Source: Pardosa pseudoannulata
Lineage: Eukaryota > Arthropoda > Arachnida > Araneae > Lycosidae
Reading direction: 5' to 3'
Assembly: GCA_032207245.1 (NCBI GenBank)
Contig: CM063509.1
Span: 1,814,227-1,878,226 of the forward strand
DNA: 64,000 nucleotides
Under the pieces are notes generated by a model, which was given only the letters and a program-made list of their open reading frames with translations, had not been told where the DNA came from and searched no databases. Numbering within the stretch: the stretch's first letter is position 1; every line of letters begins with the position of its first letter. The translations under genes were made by a program, and so were the position numbers. Shown one piece after another: positions 50,003-60,712 of the stretch.

Positions 50003-51581
50003 GATTAATAAACAAAATAAAATCACCCAAAGAGATTATACATAATTACATATTTTATTGGTTTCTTAAATATATTAATCAAGCATATTAATTTAAAAAC
50101 ACACAGTACTCAATTATAAAGTAAAATTTAAATTATCCTTTAACAATATAGCTTTCTTTTCAGCTTTAACATTATTTTTAGAAGAGTGTTTCCTGTAGAA
50201 ACATTGACCCTATAAATATCTATCATCAGCAATTCTAGAATTTGTCTACTCCAATTTGACATAAATGGAGTTTGGTTTTTCTGCACAGTACTGAACATAC
50301 TTTCACATGCAGTATTACCGTGTGAGAGCACAGTAATACTGCATGTAATACTGCACAGCAATACAGCATTATTTGATTGCTGAATTGTGATCTTTTAGTT
50401 ATTTAAAAGTTTTGTTATTTTTTGGAGCTATCTGAAAAGTTTTTAAAGTTATTAATTTCTCTCTTTCTCTAGAGCAACTCCGGAGAATTCAGAGTAGTTG
50501 GTATGTCTGGAATTTGTTCCATTTCAAACATTTTTTTTATACAGAAAATTTCCTGATTTTTTATTTCTTAAATTTAAAATTATCCTGATATATTTAGAAT
50601 TGTCAAATTCCTTATTGCAGCATACACAATATGTGTTATAATCAAAACATTTTATACATCTGAAAAGAGGAAATATGAATTAATATAACTTTATTATAAA
50701 AGAATGACAAGAATTAAAGGAATGTTGATTACTATACAAGTTCTTAAAACACTTAATCTTTGATTTTTTGAAATGAGATATTCTTTTGAAAATACTCAAT
50801 CTCTCCATTGCAAAAGGATCATTTTCTAACAGTATGGATGATAAACATTTGGTGAAACCTATTCACGATCATCTATTAGGGTATGACAATATGGATCAGG
50901 GTTGGCATTTCTGTCATTTTTCAGTTGCTAACAGTACAAATACACTATATATTATTTATCTGGCTTTATGTGTATGAGTAAAATTATCAAAGATTTCGAT
51001 AACATTAATTCATGTTACTGTTTCCTAATAACAACACTTTTATGATCATACAACTCAATAACATATTAGAGAACTTCAGCAAGAGGGAACATTTAATTTC
51101 AAGCCTTGTGAATAGACATCAATGCAAATTTCAATTTACAGATAAAGGATACAGTTTCTGTTAACGGGTCCAAGTTCCTGAAACAAGATCAAAATTTTAT
51201 TATCTACATATTAATCAATATGTACGGTAGAAGAACGTAAAACGTATTACTATTGGAAGTGATAAAAAAAGTATCTTACAAAATGAGCTTCTTTCATATT
51301 TTAACTTGATGTTAAAGTAAATAAAAAAGTCACATTCTTTATGATCTCATCTTATATATCAAAATACCGGTCTAATTAAAATAAAGATCACATTAAAAAA
51401 AATAATAAATTATATATTTTGATTTCAACACTTCTCAAGAAGTACATAAAGCATTACATAAATCATTAATTTAATTTTTAAAAATTTCTGAAAATAATTT
51501 TGCCTTAAAGCAAAACACTACAACTTACACATTGTTGAAACGAAACATATCTTCACAGGTAAATGGTCGTATAGTTGTCAT
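41669..51581 (-). CDS. NAA20: N-alpha-acetyltransferase 20, NatB catalytic subunit (6 exons)
   Basis: NAA20 pairs with NAA25 on the ribosome and uses acetyl-CoA to acetylate nascent proteins that start Met-Asp, Met-Glu, Met-Asn or Met-Gln. Exons on the - strand are 51581-51529, 51177-51153, 47440-47350, 45780-45651, 43621-43485 and 41754-41669. They sum to 522 bp, or 173 residues plus stop; human NAA20 has 178. All junctions are GT/AG and in phase. The start MTTIRPFTCEDMFRFNN, LDPLTETYG (19-28) and the acetyl-CoA loop RRLGLA (82-87) of the GNAT fold are intact. So are FVDLFVRVSNKVAVDMYKQL and the C-terminal HPVRPEDIE. The loop between AEG and WHGHV is slightly shorter than in vertebrates. Introns are packed with MITEs and a Helitron. 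No defect is visible, so I expect a working housekeeping gene. Confidence 0.97.
42233..42961. mobile_element. pogo-like MITE, copy F2
   Basis: It starts CAGTCTGTATCGGTTATATG and ends CTTATAAGCGGGTACTGACTG. TA flanks lie at 42231-42232 and 42962-42963. It is inverted relative to F1 and F3 and lies in the last NAA20 intron. It is non-coding. Confidence 0.8.
43485..43621 (-). CDS. NAA20: NAA20 exon 5
   Basis: This exon encodes residues 101-145 after completing Lys100. It includes FVDLFVRVSNKVAVDMYKQL, YSVYRRVLEYYSGD and PDEDAF. The acceptor is CTTTACAG; the donor is G|GTACAG. It holds the C-terminal half of the GNAT fold. Confidence 0.97.
43780..43930. repeat. Dispersed AT-rich repeat (AAATATGTCA-type)
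   Basis: ATCAAATATGTCACTGAAAA and nearby GTAAAATGCT match the 5560-5720 repeat in order. It lies in NAA20 intron 4. Confidence 0.45.
44132..45158. mobile_element. CAGGCTTGC-ended MITE, copy G2 (1027 bp)
   Basis: The ends are CAGGCTTGCAA and TTGCAAGCCTG, with a 6-bp direct repeat CAACTC at 44126-44131 and 45159-45164. It is collinear with G1 but has an extra segment of about 290 bp (about 44753-45045) of higher GC content that encodes nothing recognised. It is in NAA20 intron 4. Confidence 0.78.
45206..45560 (+). mobile_element. Helitron fragment, 3' truncated
   Basis: It contains GTCTGTCTGTCCTCGAACTT, ATGGATGCC and ATTTTTTCTAGCATTATAAT, matching the Helitron at 48362-49028. The terminal hairpin is missing. 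It directly follows MITE G2. Confidence 0.75.
45651..45780 (-). CDS. NAA20: NAA20 exon 4 (acetyl-CoA site)
   Basis: This exon encodes IMGKAEGHGENWHGHVTALT, VAPEYRRLGLAATLM and GLEDISE, residues 57-99. RRLGLA is the Q/R-x-x-G-x-G/A pyrophosphate-binding loop of GNAT enzymes. The acceptor is CATTTCAG; the donor is AA|GTAAAC. Confidence 0.97.
46008..46032. repeat. (TA)n microsatellite
   Basis: A short TA run in NAA20 intron 3. The rest of that intron (45781-47349) is AT-rich with no recognised repeat family. Confidence 0.9.
47350..47440 (-). CDS. NAA20: NAA20 exon 3
   Basis: This exon encodes YGLSFYLQYLAHWPEYFQVA and then EAPNGDVMGY, residues 27-56, plus one base of Ile57. The acceptor is GAAGTAG and the donor GTGAGT. 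It forms the first GNAT strands. Confidence 0.95.
47577..48215. mobile_element. pogo-like MITE, copy F3 (uninterrupted, 639 bp)
   Basis: It starts CAGTCAGTATCAGCTATAGG and ends CTGACCC...GATACAGACTG, with TA at 47575-47576 and 48216-48217. It is collinear with F1 once the nested elements are removed. It supplies the empty sites for both nested insertions. It is in NAA20 intron 2. Confidence 0.85.
48362..49028 (+). mobile_element. Non-autonomous Helitron (full copy)
   Basis: It starts TCTCCTATATAATAATAGCC and ends with the perfect palindrome CCCGTCATATGACGGG at 49002-49017, then CTGTATACTAG and a host T. The 667-bp body has no Rep/helicase coding. It is in NAA20 intron 2. Confidence 0.88.
49457..49660. 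mobile_element. CAGGCTTGC-ended MITE, truncated copy G3
   Basis: The left end CAGGCTTGCAACTGCTGAGG and the following 200 bp match G1 and G2. The remainder is missing after about 49660, where another AT-rich repeat begins. Confidence 0.75.
49830..50480 (-). pseudogene. hAT transposon remnant, second copy
   Basis: The - strand frame at 50361-50140 contains LSHGNTACESMFSTVQKNQT and SNWSRQILELLMI, the hAT C-terminal dimerisation domain. It matches the + strand remnant near 4261. The shared non-coding end continues to about 49830, where an AGAGGTGCTTCAATG terminus resembles that of the first copy. A TA tract at 49974-49998 lies inside. The upstream transposase is missing. It is in NAA20 intron 2, in the same transcription direction. 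Confidence 0.72.
51153..51177 (-). CDS. NAA20: NAA20 exon 2 (25-bp micro-exon)
   Basis: It contributes one base to Val18 and then NLDPLTET. The acceptor is TTGTTTCAG and the donor GTATCC. It is too short to be found by open-frame length, and is recognised by homology and exact phase with its neighbours. Confidence 0.93.
51529..51581 (-). CDS. NAA20: NAA20 exon 1
   Basis: This exon encodes MTTIRPFTCEDMFRFNN and two bases of Val18. The ATG (51581-51579) is preceded on the coding strand by an A-rich leader. The donor GTAAGT is at 51528. Confidence 0.95.
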
Positions 51582-52600
51582 TTTTTTAAATTTAAGTTTT
51601 AATTAAATAAATTAAATTAATTAAAAAATACGACTCGAGGCTGCGTGCTCCGTTACTATGATTTGTTTACATTCGGTTGAAAGACATCGGATTGCCCGGA
51701 ATGAGTGATTTTTTTTACAGTGGCACTTTTCCTAAAAGAAAATAATTCAGGAGCTGATACTTTAGCTAGAAACAAATGCATATTCATGTATAAAAGACTT
51801 TTTTCTTGTGTGGTTGCGATGAAAGACATAATTAGATATAAATATAATGGCTTGAAAAATATTTATATCCCAGTTTAATATACATGCATGCAAAAATAAT
51901 TATTTAGAAAAAAAATAAAACAATATTTTTGTTTTAAAAAAATGAAAAAACAGCAATTTTGATTTTCTTTTTAAAAATTCAGATTTGAATTTTAAAATAT
52001 TCTTTTAGTGCTTCCAAATTATCAATTAACATATATTAATTTTTTAAATCATATTTAACAGTCGACCTAAAAATTCAGATATCTTTAACTAGCAAATTTT
52101 ACCATAAATATATATAGTTTAAATCTAAATATCCCACTAAAAATGATAAATTTTAATGACAAAACAAACAGATTACTTTTTTGGCTTTGAAGGACTTACT
52201 GTGAAGGACATTGAATGGAATTATTTATAAATATATTACGTTTAAAATTACTTCAAATTCTTCAAACGCATAATACACTGTATTGTCATTCATGTTTATA
52301 AAATCTAATTTTACCGTTAAAAAAATAAGATTCTTAAAGATAAGCATTTATATACTCTAACAATAAGTTTATGAGTCCTTTAAAATACGAGGGAAGTCTA
52401 ATCATGATGTCAACAAATGACGAGTTGCGCTTTACGTATGCGCAGTAGCTGAGCAGAAATAGCCAGTGAGGCTCTAGACGCTTGTCTACTTGATACTATA
52501 TTGCCATTAAGTGACACAGGAACTGGTCTTTGACTCCTCCTATTACGGCTCCACCCACAATTACGTTTCTGATAAAATCGGAGCTAATTAATGACCTCTA
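51582..52600. other. NAA20 upstream region
   Basis: A less AT-rich patch at 51630-51720 (CGACTCGAGGCTGCGTGCTC, TCGGATTGCCCGGAATG) lies 50-140 bp upstream of the NAA20 ATG and probably contains its promoter and start site. A second patch at 52380-52600 includes ATGCGCAGTAGCTGAGC. I see no TATA box I would defend. Confidence 0.4.
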
Positions 52601-54167
52601 CCCAGCTAGTACGGAAACGTTGGATTTTCGTTGGCTATAAGTTGGCTGTTGGTGTTTGGTTGGGTAAACGTTGAAAAGGGGAAATGAAGTGATGGTAATT
52701 AGTTGGCAAAATGTTTGGTTGGCTATCGGTAATTATGAAACGTTGGCCAACCGTTGGGCCAACGTAAGAGATTTTCTGTTTACGCCTCTTGCACAAATAT
52801 CGGCATACCATTGGCTAAGAAATACAAAAGTAACCACCTATATCTACGAGCATGTGCAGAAGCTCCGCTAAAAGAGAAAGTTGTGTATCAACCGCCATCT
52901 TTAGGGTTAACGCGCCATCGCTGCAGGATTTCAAATTTGCAAGGTAAGTTCTCTTGATATTTTTATGTTCTATCATATATATATGATATGCCCTCATTAT
53001 TATTAATTTATTCCTGAAGAAAACGATGTTTGGCTATCTGAACTGTAGTTTCTCTTTTGTGTTTTTAATAGTAACATACCATTTACAAAAGTATATACAC
53101 GGTGTTTTGGTACACTTTAGTCTTTAATACCTTTTAATACACTTCTTTAGTACAGATTTAAGAAAATAGCAAATTTTAAGTCAATTTAAGATAGGTGACA
53201 TAATTTTTTTTAAAGCATGCTGATTTAAATTATCGTTAGGTTACTCTTTTGTGTTTTTTCTTAATAATAATAATAAAGTTGTATAATGATATGTAAATAT
53301 TATGGATTTCACTTTATCATAGTTATGAAAGTTGTTTACTTTATAACTTTATTTTATTTAATAGATGTAATTATGTTTGCCTTTACTTTTTTACATATTC
53401 AAATCATCTTTGAATCATTTTAAAAAGGTAAAAGGATAAAAGGAAATGTTTGTGGTAACATTAAAACATTTTATAATATATACTTTTTGAGTTACTTATT
53501 TGTGTTTCAGATGCCATGAAATTATGAATACAGAGAAAATGTAGAGAACTTTGGTAGATGGATATGGTGGCCGAATTTAAATTTAAAAAAAATGTAAATA
53601 AAAGAAAAATAACTAAAATATCTATATATATATTTTTTTGTTTAGCCTCTGTTGTGTTGTGCTTTTCTTCAATTACCTATTTTTAGCTCTCAGAAGGGGA
53701 AATTTTTGTTTTTCTTATTTACGAAACAGTTTGTATCATTAAAAAATTAATATAGATTTCAAAGGAATAAATGGATTGCCGCAGAGTAAGTATTATATGA
53801 AATGTGTGGTGTGGACTAAAATAAACTATGTCATTCTTTTTATATCTATTTTCTATTTTTCAACTATTGCAAAATTTAAAAATGACTTATGTTATAAAAA
53901 CATCAGCTTATTTCAAAGTAATTGCACATGCCCATTCTATATTATACACTATAGCAAAATAATAAACAGAAATATAAACGTTGGTATTCCGTTGGCCCAT
54001 CGTAGTATTACGTTGGCCCACCGTAGTATTGCGTTGGCAATATGTAAACAAACCTCCATTAGCCAACCATTAACCAACCGTTGGCCAACGGTTGGCCAAC
54101 GTGTCATATCAACGTTGGCCCAACGTATGCAGTACAACGTTGGCCCAACGTAACGTTGCTAGCTGGG
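52601..54167. mobile_element. 1.57-kb TIR element with ACGTTGGCC arrays at both ends
   Basis: The ends are CCCAGCTAGTACGG and CTAGCTGGG, flanked by TA at 52599-52600 and 54168-54169. Both subterminal regions (about 52615-52770 and 53978-54160) are filled with GTTGGC/GCCAAC motifs, many forming GTTGGCCAAC palindromes. The right one includes a roughly 21-bp tandem repeat around GTAGTATT.CGTTGGCCCA. The centre, about 1.2 kb, is ordinary AT-rich DNA without a transposase. The superfamily is not assigned. It lies about 1 kb upstream of NAA20. Confidence 0.72.
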
Positions 54168-54169
54168 TA

Positions 54170-54761
54170 CTGACCAATCAAAAAATTGGAAACAGTGTAG
54201 ATATTCTTAGCTGCAAAAATTAACTGCGTTTTATTTTCAGAACCATGTGCTCGTTTGAATCAGTTCTAGTTAGTTTGAATGTGTGGTGCCGTGCCTAATG
54301 TATTCTACATTTAATAATTATTCCTGTTAGGATAGTTTGTTTCTGATAAAATTATGGAAATATACCAAAGAGTGATTTTTATATCCATTTAAAGAACCGG
54401 GATAGTGAATAAAAGTAAAGTTTAATTTTTCATCATTTAATCATCTCTATGTAGATAATTGTTTCAATTTTCAAACTTGTTCATTGTTTTTTATTTTATA
54501 AACATTAACCTATTACGTAGCTGTTTATAATATGGTGTCTATAAGAAACTTTTTTGATAGTGATTTGAATTCACCATGCTTTTTTCATGGGCAGTTGTAT
54601 GTGGCCTGCTCCAGTATGGCCAAAGGGGAAAATCTTTTTTGTACACACTCCAAATGGAACTGCCAAAAATTTGTCTATCTCATTGCTTTAAGATAAATGT
54701 ACCATTTTATTGCATGCAAATAAACAGTTTTGTAAGCTTCTACAGAAAACCTTATTTTAAA
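54170..54761. other. AT-rich sequence, no gene recognised
   Basis: No coding homology is visible. A possible 3' part of the Helitron-like element ending at 54787 may begin here; its start was not located. Confidence 0.35.
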
Positions 54762-55043
<282 letters not shown>

Positions 55044-55257
55044 TTGTGATAACGGTCCAGAATTTTCCTTAACTTTTACAGCTGCATTCTTAAATTCAGA
55101 ACAGATTTCAGTCGTTTCAGGCATTCCTTTTTGTGATTAATGATACCGAAAGGTAAACACAGTAAGGAATACCTTAAGAGCAAATTTAGCTCTCCTTTAG
55201 ATGACAAATTGCTAAAAAAAAAACAGGGGTACCACAAAAGAAAAACTATCACTTGAA

Positions 55258-56165
55258 ATAATATGACTTGGCGATACATCTCTGAAGAAACAGGCCTCAC
55301 CAAGAAAATGACGTAAACGTTGGTCAAACCAATCGTAGATGAGAGGAAAGAGGTTATCAGAATGGGCCCATTTTTGAAATAATTATCGTCCCTGAAAATC
55401 GATAACCGTGCCAAACTAGGAAGGTGAGCATCACAGACTATACACATAATCATAGACAAATTAGTTAAATTAGTATATCGTGTTAATTTGCCTATGGTGT
55501 TCATGAAGTAGTACCCTGTATGAGGTTCTGTCAATCCCGATGCATAGTTCTCCAAGCTTGGCGCCTTTTTATCTTACTCCAATATATTAGGGGCGTGGTT
55601 TCCTCGCACCAGATGAATCGAAAGACTAAGAATTCGATTTGTAAAACGACTTATTTTAGCAGAAATTGGTTCTAAGTGATTGAGAAACGTGTTTCTAGAC
55701 ATATCGAAAGAAAATGTAGTCTGGACTTAAACAGATTATAAACAGAGACTGTAATTTTAAACATATATTTATCACAGTATTATTTCCAAATAATAATGGT
55801 TTCTTATTTACAGTGTACCATAATAGAGCAATTTCTCACAACGGCACGACTACTATAATGCCCTTTCCATTCATTTTCATGTGTACAACTGCCAATAGAC
55901 AAACAACAAACTGCCCTTTCGTTTGAAACTAAAGCCAGAATTGTCATAAATTGATATATGCCCTTCTGCGCGAAATCGCCTTATTGTAAATACAGCTCTC
56001 GTTAAGAAGCCAAGTTGCAGCCGAATAGGAGTTGCCAACGAGAAAATAAATATATCCCCTGATTAAAATTGTTTGGCGAAAATATACTCCTGAGATAATG
56101 ACGTAACATATATCTGGACAAATCGTGGACGAGATAAAAAGGTTACTGATATGGCTACCTTATTT

Positions 56166-56175
<10 letters not shown>
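55258..56175. repeat. Diverged direct repeat pair (55258-55390, 56055-56175)
   Basis: Both blocks contain TTGGCGA, CTCCTGA/CTCTGAA, AATGACGTAA, AATCGTRGAYGAGA and GGTTAYYRRAATGG-like motifs in the same order, about 800 bp apart. The 159-codon frame across the first block (55555-55076, -) resembles no protein I know. The DNA between is of mixed composition and unassigned. Confidence 0.5.

Positions 56176-56245
<70 letters not shown>
56169..56245. repeat. (TA)n microsatellite
   Basis: About 77 bp of uninterrupted TA directly after the second copy of the diverged repeat pair. Confidence 0.97.
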
Positions 56246-56249
<4 letters not shown>

Positions 56250-57432
56250 AAAAAAACCCCAAATTATAAAAATTTTATAAAATTGATGCTTGCGTCAGCA
56301 TAAAAATTCTCTATCCATTTTAAACTTCCTACTTTTATTTAAAATTTCTTTAATACTTTATCAACTTTACTATTTTTAAACTTCTATCTTCTAGGTCCAA
56401 ATTGTTTGTTCACCTTTATGTAATTTATTAACTTAAAAATTGTTTAACCTTTAATGTAATCCTGATGCTCACCCTGAATGAATCTTTATAACGGGGGATA
56501 CAGCTTCGAGCTAAGGCGCCACGAACAAACTACAACTAGAGGGCAACCCAACACCTCCTAAAGGAGCAAGCCGTAGTACGTTGTACCAATATGACGTATG
56601 ACGTAATATAGGATACGTAAGCCCACGAGAAGCAACGTACGTTTTCCACATTTTAACTTTATCATATGGCGCGAATTGGCGTGAGTTTGGCTTCTATGTA
56701 GCTACATTGTTTACTGCGGCAGACGATTGTATTTGGGGTTCTGTCCCCGGCGAAGACAAAACTTCAAATTCTAAATTAAAATTAATAAAAATTGTTTTTT
56801 TGCGATTATTTATCATTATTTAGGCCCCTTTTGGATTTTTAGAGTAATTTATTTATTTTTAAAACACATATTTTTATTTTTTCCAAATTTTTTTTAACTT
56901 TACCGTATCTGATCATTATTACTCAATAAACAAAAATTTATAACACCTAATCTAAGTCAATAAAAATTATCGTTATATTTAAAAATTATTATTTAGGCCC
57001 TTTTCTGATTTTTAATACAGCTTAGTTATTTTTAAAATTTATATTTTTAATTTTTATAAAATTTTTAAATTTTTTCGATTTTGTTCATTATTATTCTAAT
57101 TTTTTCGGCTTTTTTTTTCATAAGGATGTCACTGGCCACAAAAATAATTTATGTTTTACTATCCCTAAACTCTCTACTCTCTAGTATTGTGTTATAAACT
57201 CACGAATCCAGCCTTCTATCTCTTTGCTCTTTTATGTGTTTATTTCTTCGCTCGTTGCCATTTTTGTGCCCCTGTCTCGGCCCACAGGGTGCAGTTGCAT
57301 CACCGCCTTTGATGCCTTTGATTGTATTTGGCGATGTTTTCATCGGTACGCGCGAAAATTTCTGTTTCGAGCATTCTACGAGTACGAGTTGGTCGAAGTA
57401 TTTTTCTACTTTATAATTATCTGTTAGATAAA
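56246..57432. other. Mixed-composition intergenic DNA upstream of the THAP fragment
   Basis: GC-richer patches at 56480-56760 and 57230-57380 resemble promoter or 5' UTR DNA more than the AT-rich background. GGGGTTCTGTCCCCGGCG at about 56735 looks like a pol III B box but lacks a good A box. I see no complete gene. Confidence 0.35.
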
Positions 57433-57522
57433 ATGGTATATAAATGCATTATACCAAAATGCAGAGGTAATTATCCCAAAGATACGCAGAAAGTGTCAAC
57501 TTTCGGTTTTCCAAAGAATTAA
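57433..57522 (+). pseudogene. THAP zinc-finger N-terminal fragment, frameshifted
   Basis: The frame reads MVYKCIIPKCRGNYPKD and then VSTFGFPKN before a stop. The start C-x4-C, the following N-Y and the F-x-F-P-K motif are those of a THAP (C2CH) DNA-binding domain. In the next frame RKKWISAI continues the expected pattern (L/R-x-K-W-x-x-A-I), so one indel broke the frame. The second Cys and His of the finger were not found downstream. It could be a decayed P-element/THAP9-like transposase or a relic of a host THAP gene. Confidence 0.55.
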
Positions 57523-58591
<1,069 letters not shown>

Positions 58592-58610
58592 AATTGATCT
58601 CCCAGAATTA

Positions 58611-59840
58611 TTAGAGAGGGACAAACCTATAGTTTTGCCCTCCAGATTTTTAAGGTTTTATTGATATACAAACATATAGCCCGTCATATGACGGGATTAG
58701 TAAAATTGTTACTTTCCCAGAATTTTAAAGTACCCTAAGAGGCAAGTTTAAAAATAGTTTGTTTTTTGGCTGAGAATTATCTAGTACACGCACAATAATT
58801 TGTTTACCTTCATACTTTTCTAAAGTCTTCCGATACTGTTGATGCTGTTTAGAATCACGTCGAATTCATTTAGTCAAACCCAGTGGTTATGTATAAAAAA
58901 CAAACACACAAACGAACAAACTTCTTAATTTTCAAAGATGTATAACTTAAACGCCAGACATTTATTACTCTTTGAAACAGACTCCTAGGCTTTTATGGAA
59001 ATAATTTGTTGTTAATCCCGGGGATAAAATTTTCATTGCAACAGAGAGTAATCGAGGATCAAATTTAAAATTATCACATGTGTACTTAATCTATTATTTA
59101 AGCCAAATATAAAAGAAAATTATTGATGTACTATTTAAGTTCAGTAATTAAACGTATGAAAATAATGTAGACGATATTTAAATAATTTAAAATAAGAAAT
59201 GATAAAATGAGATGGTTAAAGGAATGACGTCATAATGCTAGAAAAAAAATATTATTTTTACCTATTTATTATTGATAAATCGATAAATTTAATCGCTTGC
59301 TTTTAACCGGGGAAAATAGGGCTTGATATTATGGCATTAAACGCTCGAAAAGGATGGGAAGGGGTGTATTTCGAACGTTTTAGAGACTTGCTTTGAATTT
59401 TACTAACCTTAACTTATGAGGAATCCAATATGGATGCCCCTATCCAACCGCTTCATAAATTGGAGGACAGACTGTCAGACAACTTAGGGAATTAAATTGT
59501 TGATTCAACATTTTAATGAATGTTGAAGTTAATCTGTTTTAATGAGCGCGCATAAAATTTATTCCAATTACAATTATAGTTCTTTCCTGGGGCATTTTTA
59601 AAGCAAGTATAAATATTCGAACTTGTAGTTTTGCCCCTACAAATGATTTGGGTTTTATTCATACATTAAACTTTTCACATTTTAATGAATGTTGAAGTTA
59701 TTCTGTTTTTATTAGTGTGCTTAAGACTTATTCTAATTACGGTTATCCTCCTTTCTTGGGACATTTTTAAAGCAAGTATAAGAATACGAACTTGTAGTTT
59801 TGCCCCTGCCGATTTTTAGGGTCTTACTAATTTATTTAAG
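58611..59840. repeat. 169-bp tandem repeat, about 2.5 units, split by a Helitron
   Basis: ACATTTTAATGAATGTTGAAG recurs at 59508 and 59677. CGAACTTGTAGTTTTGCCCC follows in both units. A third, partial unit with TATAGTTTTGCCCTCCAGAT lies at 58628-58670, immediately before the Helitron at 58670-59497. The Helitron therefore inserted between units of an existing tandem array. Confidence 0.7.
58670..59497 (-). mobile_element. Non-autonomous Helitron, third copy
   Basis: On the + strand it begins ACATATAGCCCGTCATATG, with the hairpin CCCGTCATATGACGGG at 58680-58695, and runs to GGACAGACTGTCAGACAACT near 59484. It is collinear with 18502-19185. The terminal CTAG is degraded to TATAG-like sequence. 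The copy carries about 150 bp of extra sequence near 58800-59050. Confidence 0.78.
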
Positions 59841-60710
59841 GAAATATAGGTACTCTGTAGGATTCTGGATTGTTTCAAGACCTTTTTTGAGTAATAAATA
59901 TATGCTACAGAAAAAGGAATCAAGAAGAAACCAACAGATTTCTCGGTCCCCCTCTCCCCCCGAAATTCTAAAGTTCTGTAAGACCGTGTCTTGCAAAGAC
60001 AATGGACCACGTGTGCCCTCTCCTTGGCTATAGAAAACAGTTATAGAAAACTTGGCTATAGAAAATCCATGGCATCAAAGGAATTGGAAATATGGTTTCT
60101 GATATCGAAAGGCAGCACACTACCTATTCAACTATCAACTAACAATGAAAATTTACAAAAAAAATTTTTAAATTACATTTTAGAAATTCTCATATGTATT
60201 TCTTAAAAAAGTAGATTACCTCAAAAGAAATATAGAATTTCTTTTAATATTCATATCCACTATCATTATTAAATAAATGGTATGTACTGCAAAAATTTTA
60301 ATATTTATCAAATGTATACAAAAATTACATTTAAAGATATGTAAAAGAATAAATAAACCTAATTACCTTTAGGGAATTTGAAATATAATGTACTGTGTAA
60401 TGTAACAAAAATTTTAGGCGACAGTAACTTCTAGTGGATTATTTATAATCAGACATAAACGGATTACATAGCAGAGCCGAGAGAGTGTCTTTCTTAGATT
60501 TTTGATAAAACAAAGATTACATAATATATGAAAAATGGTACAAAAGAATTAAAATCTATTTAATGGCACTGATTCAACTGATTTAACTGAATATACTGCA
60601 GAAAAAACAAGTAAATCTGACTGAATATTATGACATTAAAAAAAGTAGTTTGGACAGTAAAAGGTGAAAACTCACCCTTCAGTGCCTTCACTTTTAAAGC
60701 TTAGAATTTA
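59841..60710. other. Unassigned intergenic DNA
   Basis: Short direct repeats of GGCTATAGAAAA occur at about 60026-60065. I recognise no protein family in the open frames and see no terminal repeats. Confidence 0.35.
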
Positions 60711-60712
60711 TA

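Noticed and set aside
52615..54160. Regularly repeated short motifs considered as a CRISPR-like array
   Set aside because: The motifs are palindromic, irregularly spaced, mirrored at both ends of a TIR element, and in a eukaryotic genome.
55076..55555. 159-codon open frame on the - strand
   Set aside because: It overlaps one copy of a diverged direct repeat, has no recognisable domain or splice context, and is plausible by chance in AT-rich DNA.
56735..56752. tRNA B-box-like GGGGTTCTGTCCCCGGCG
   Set aside because: No acceptable A box or cloverleaf is found upstream, so a tRNA gene cannot be supported.
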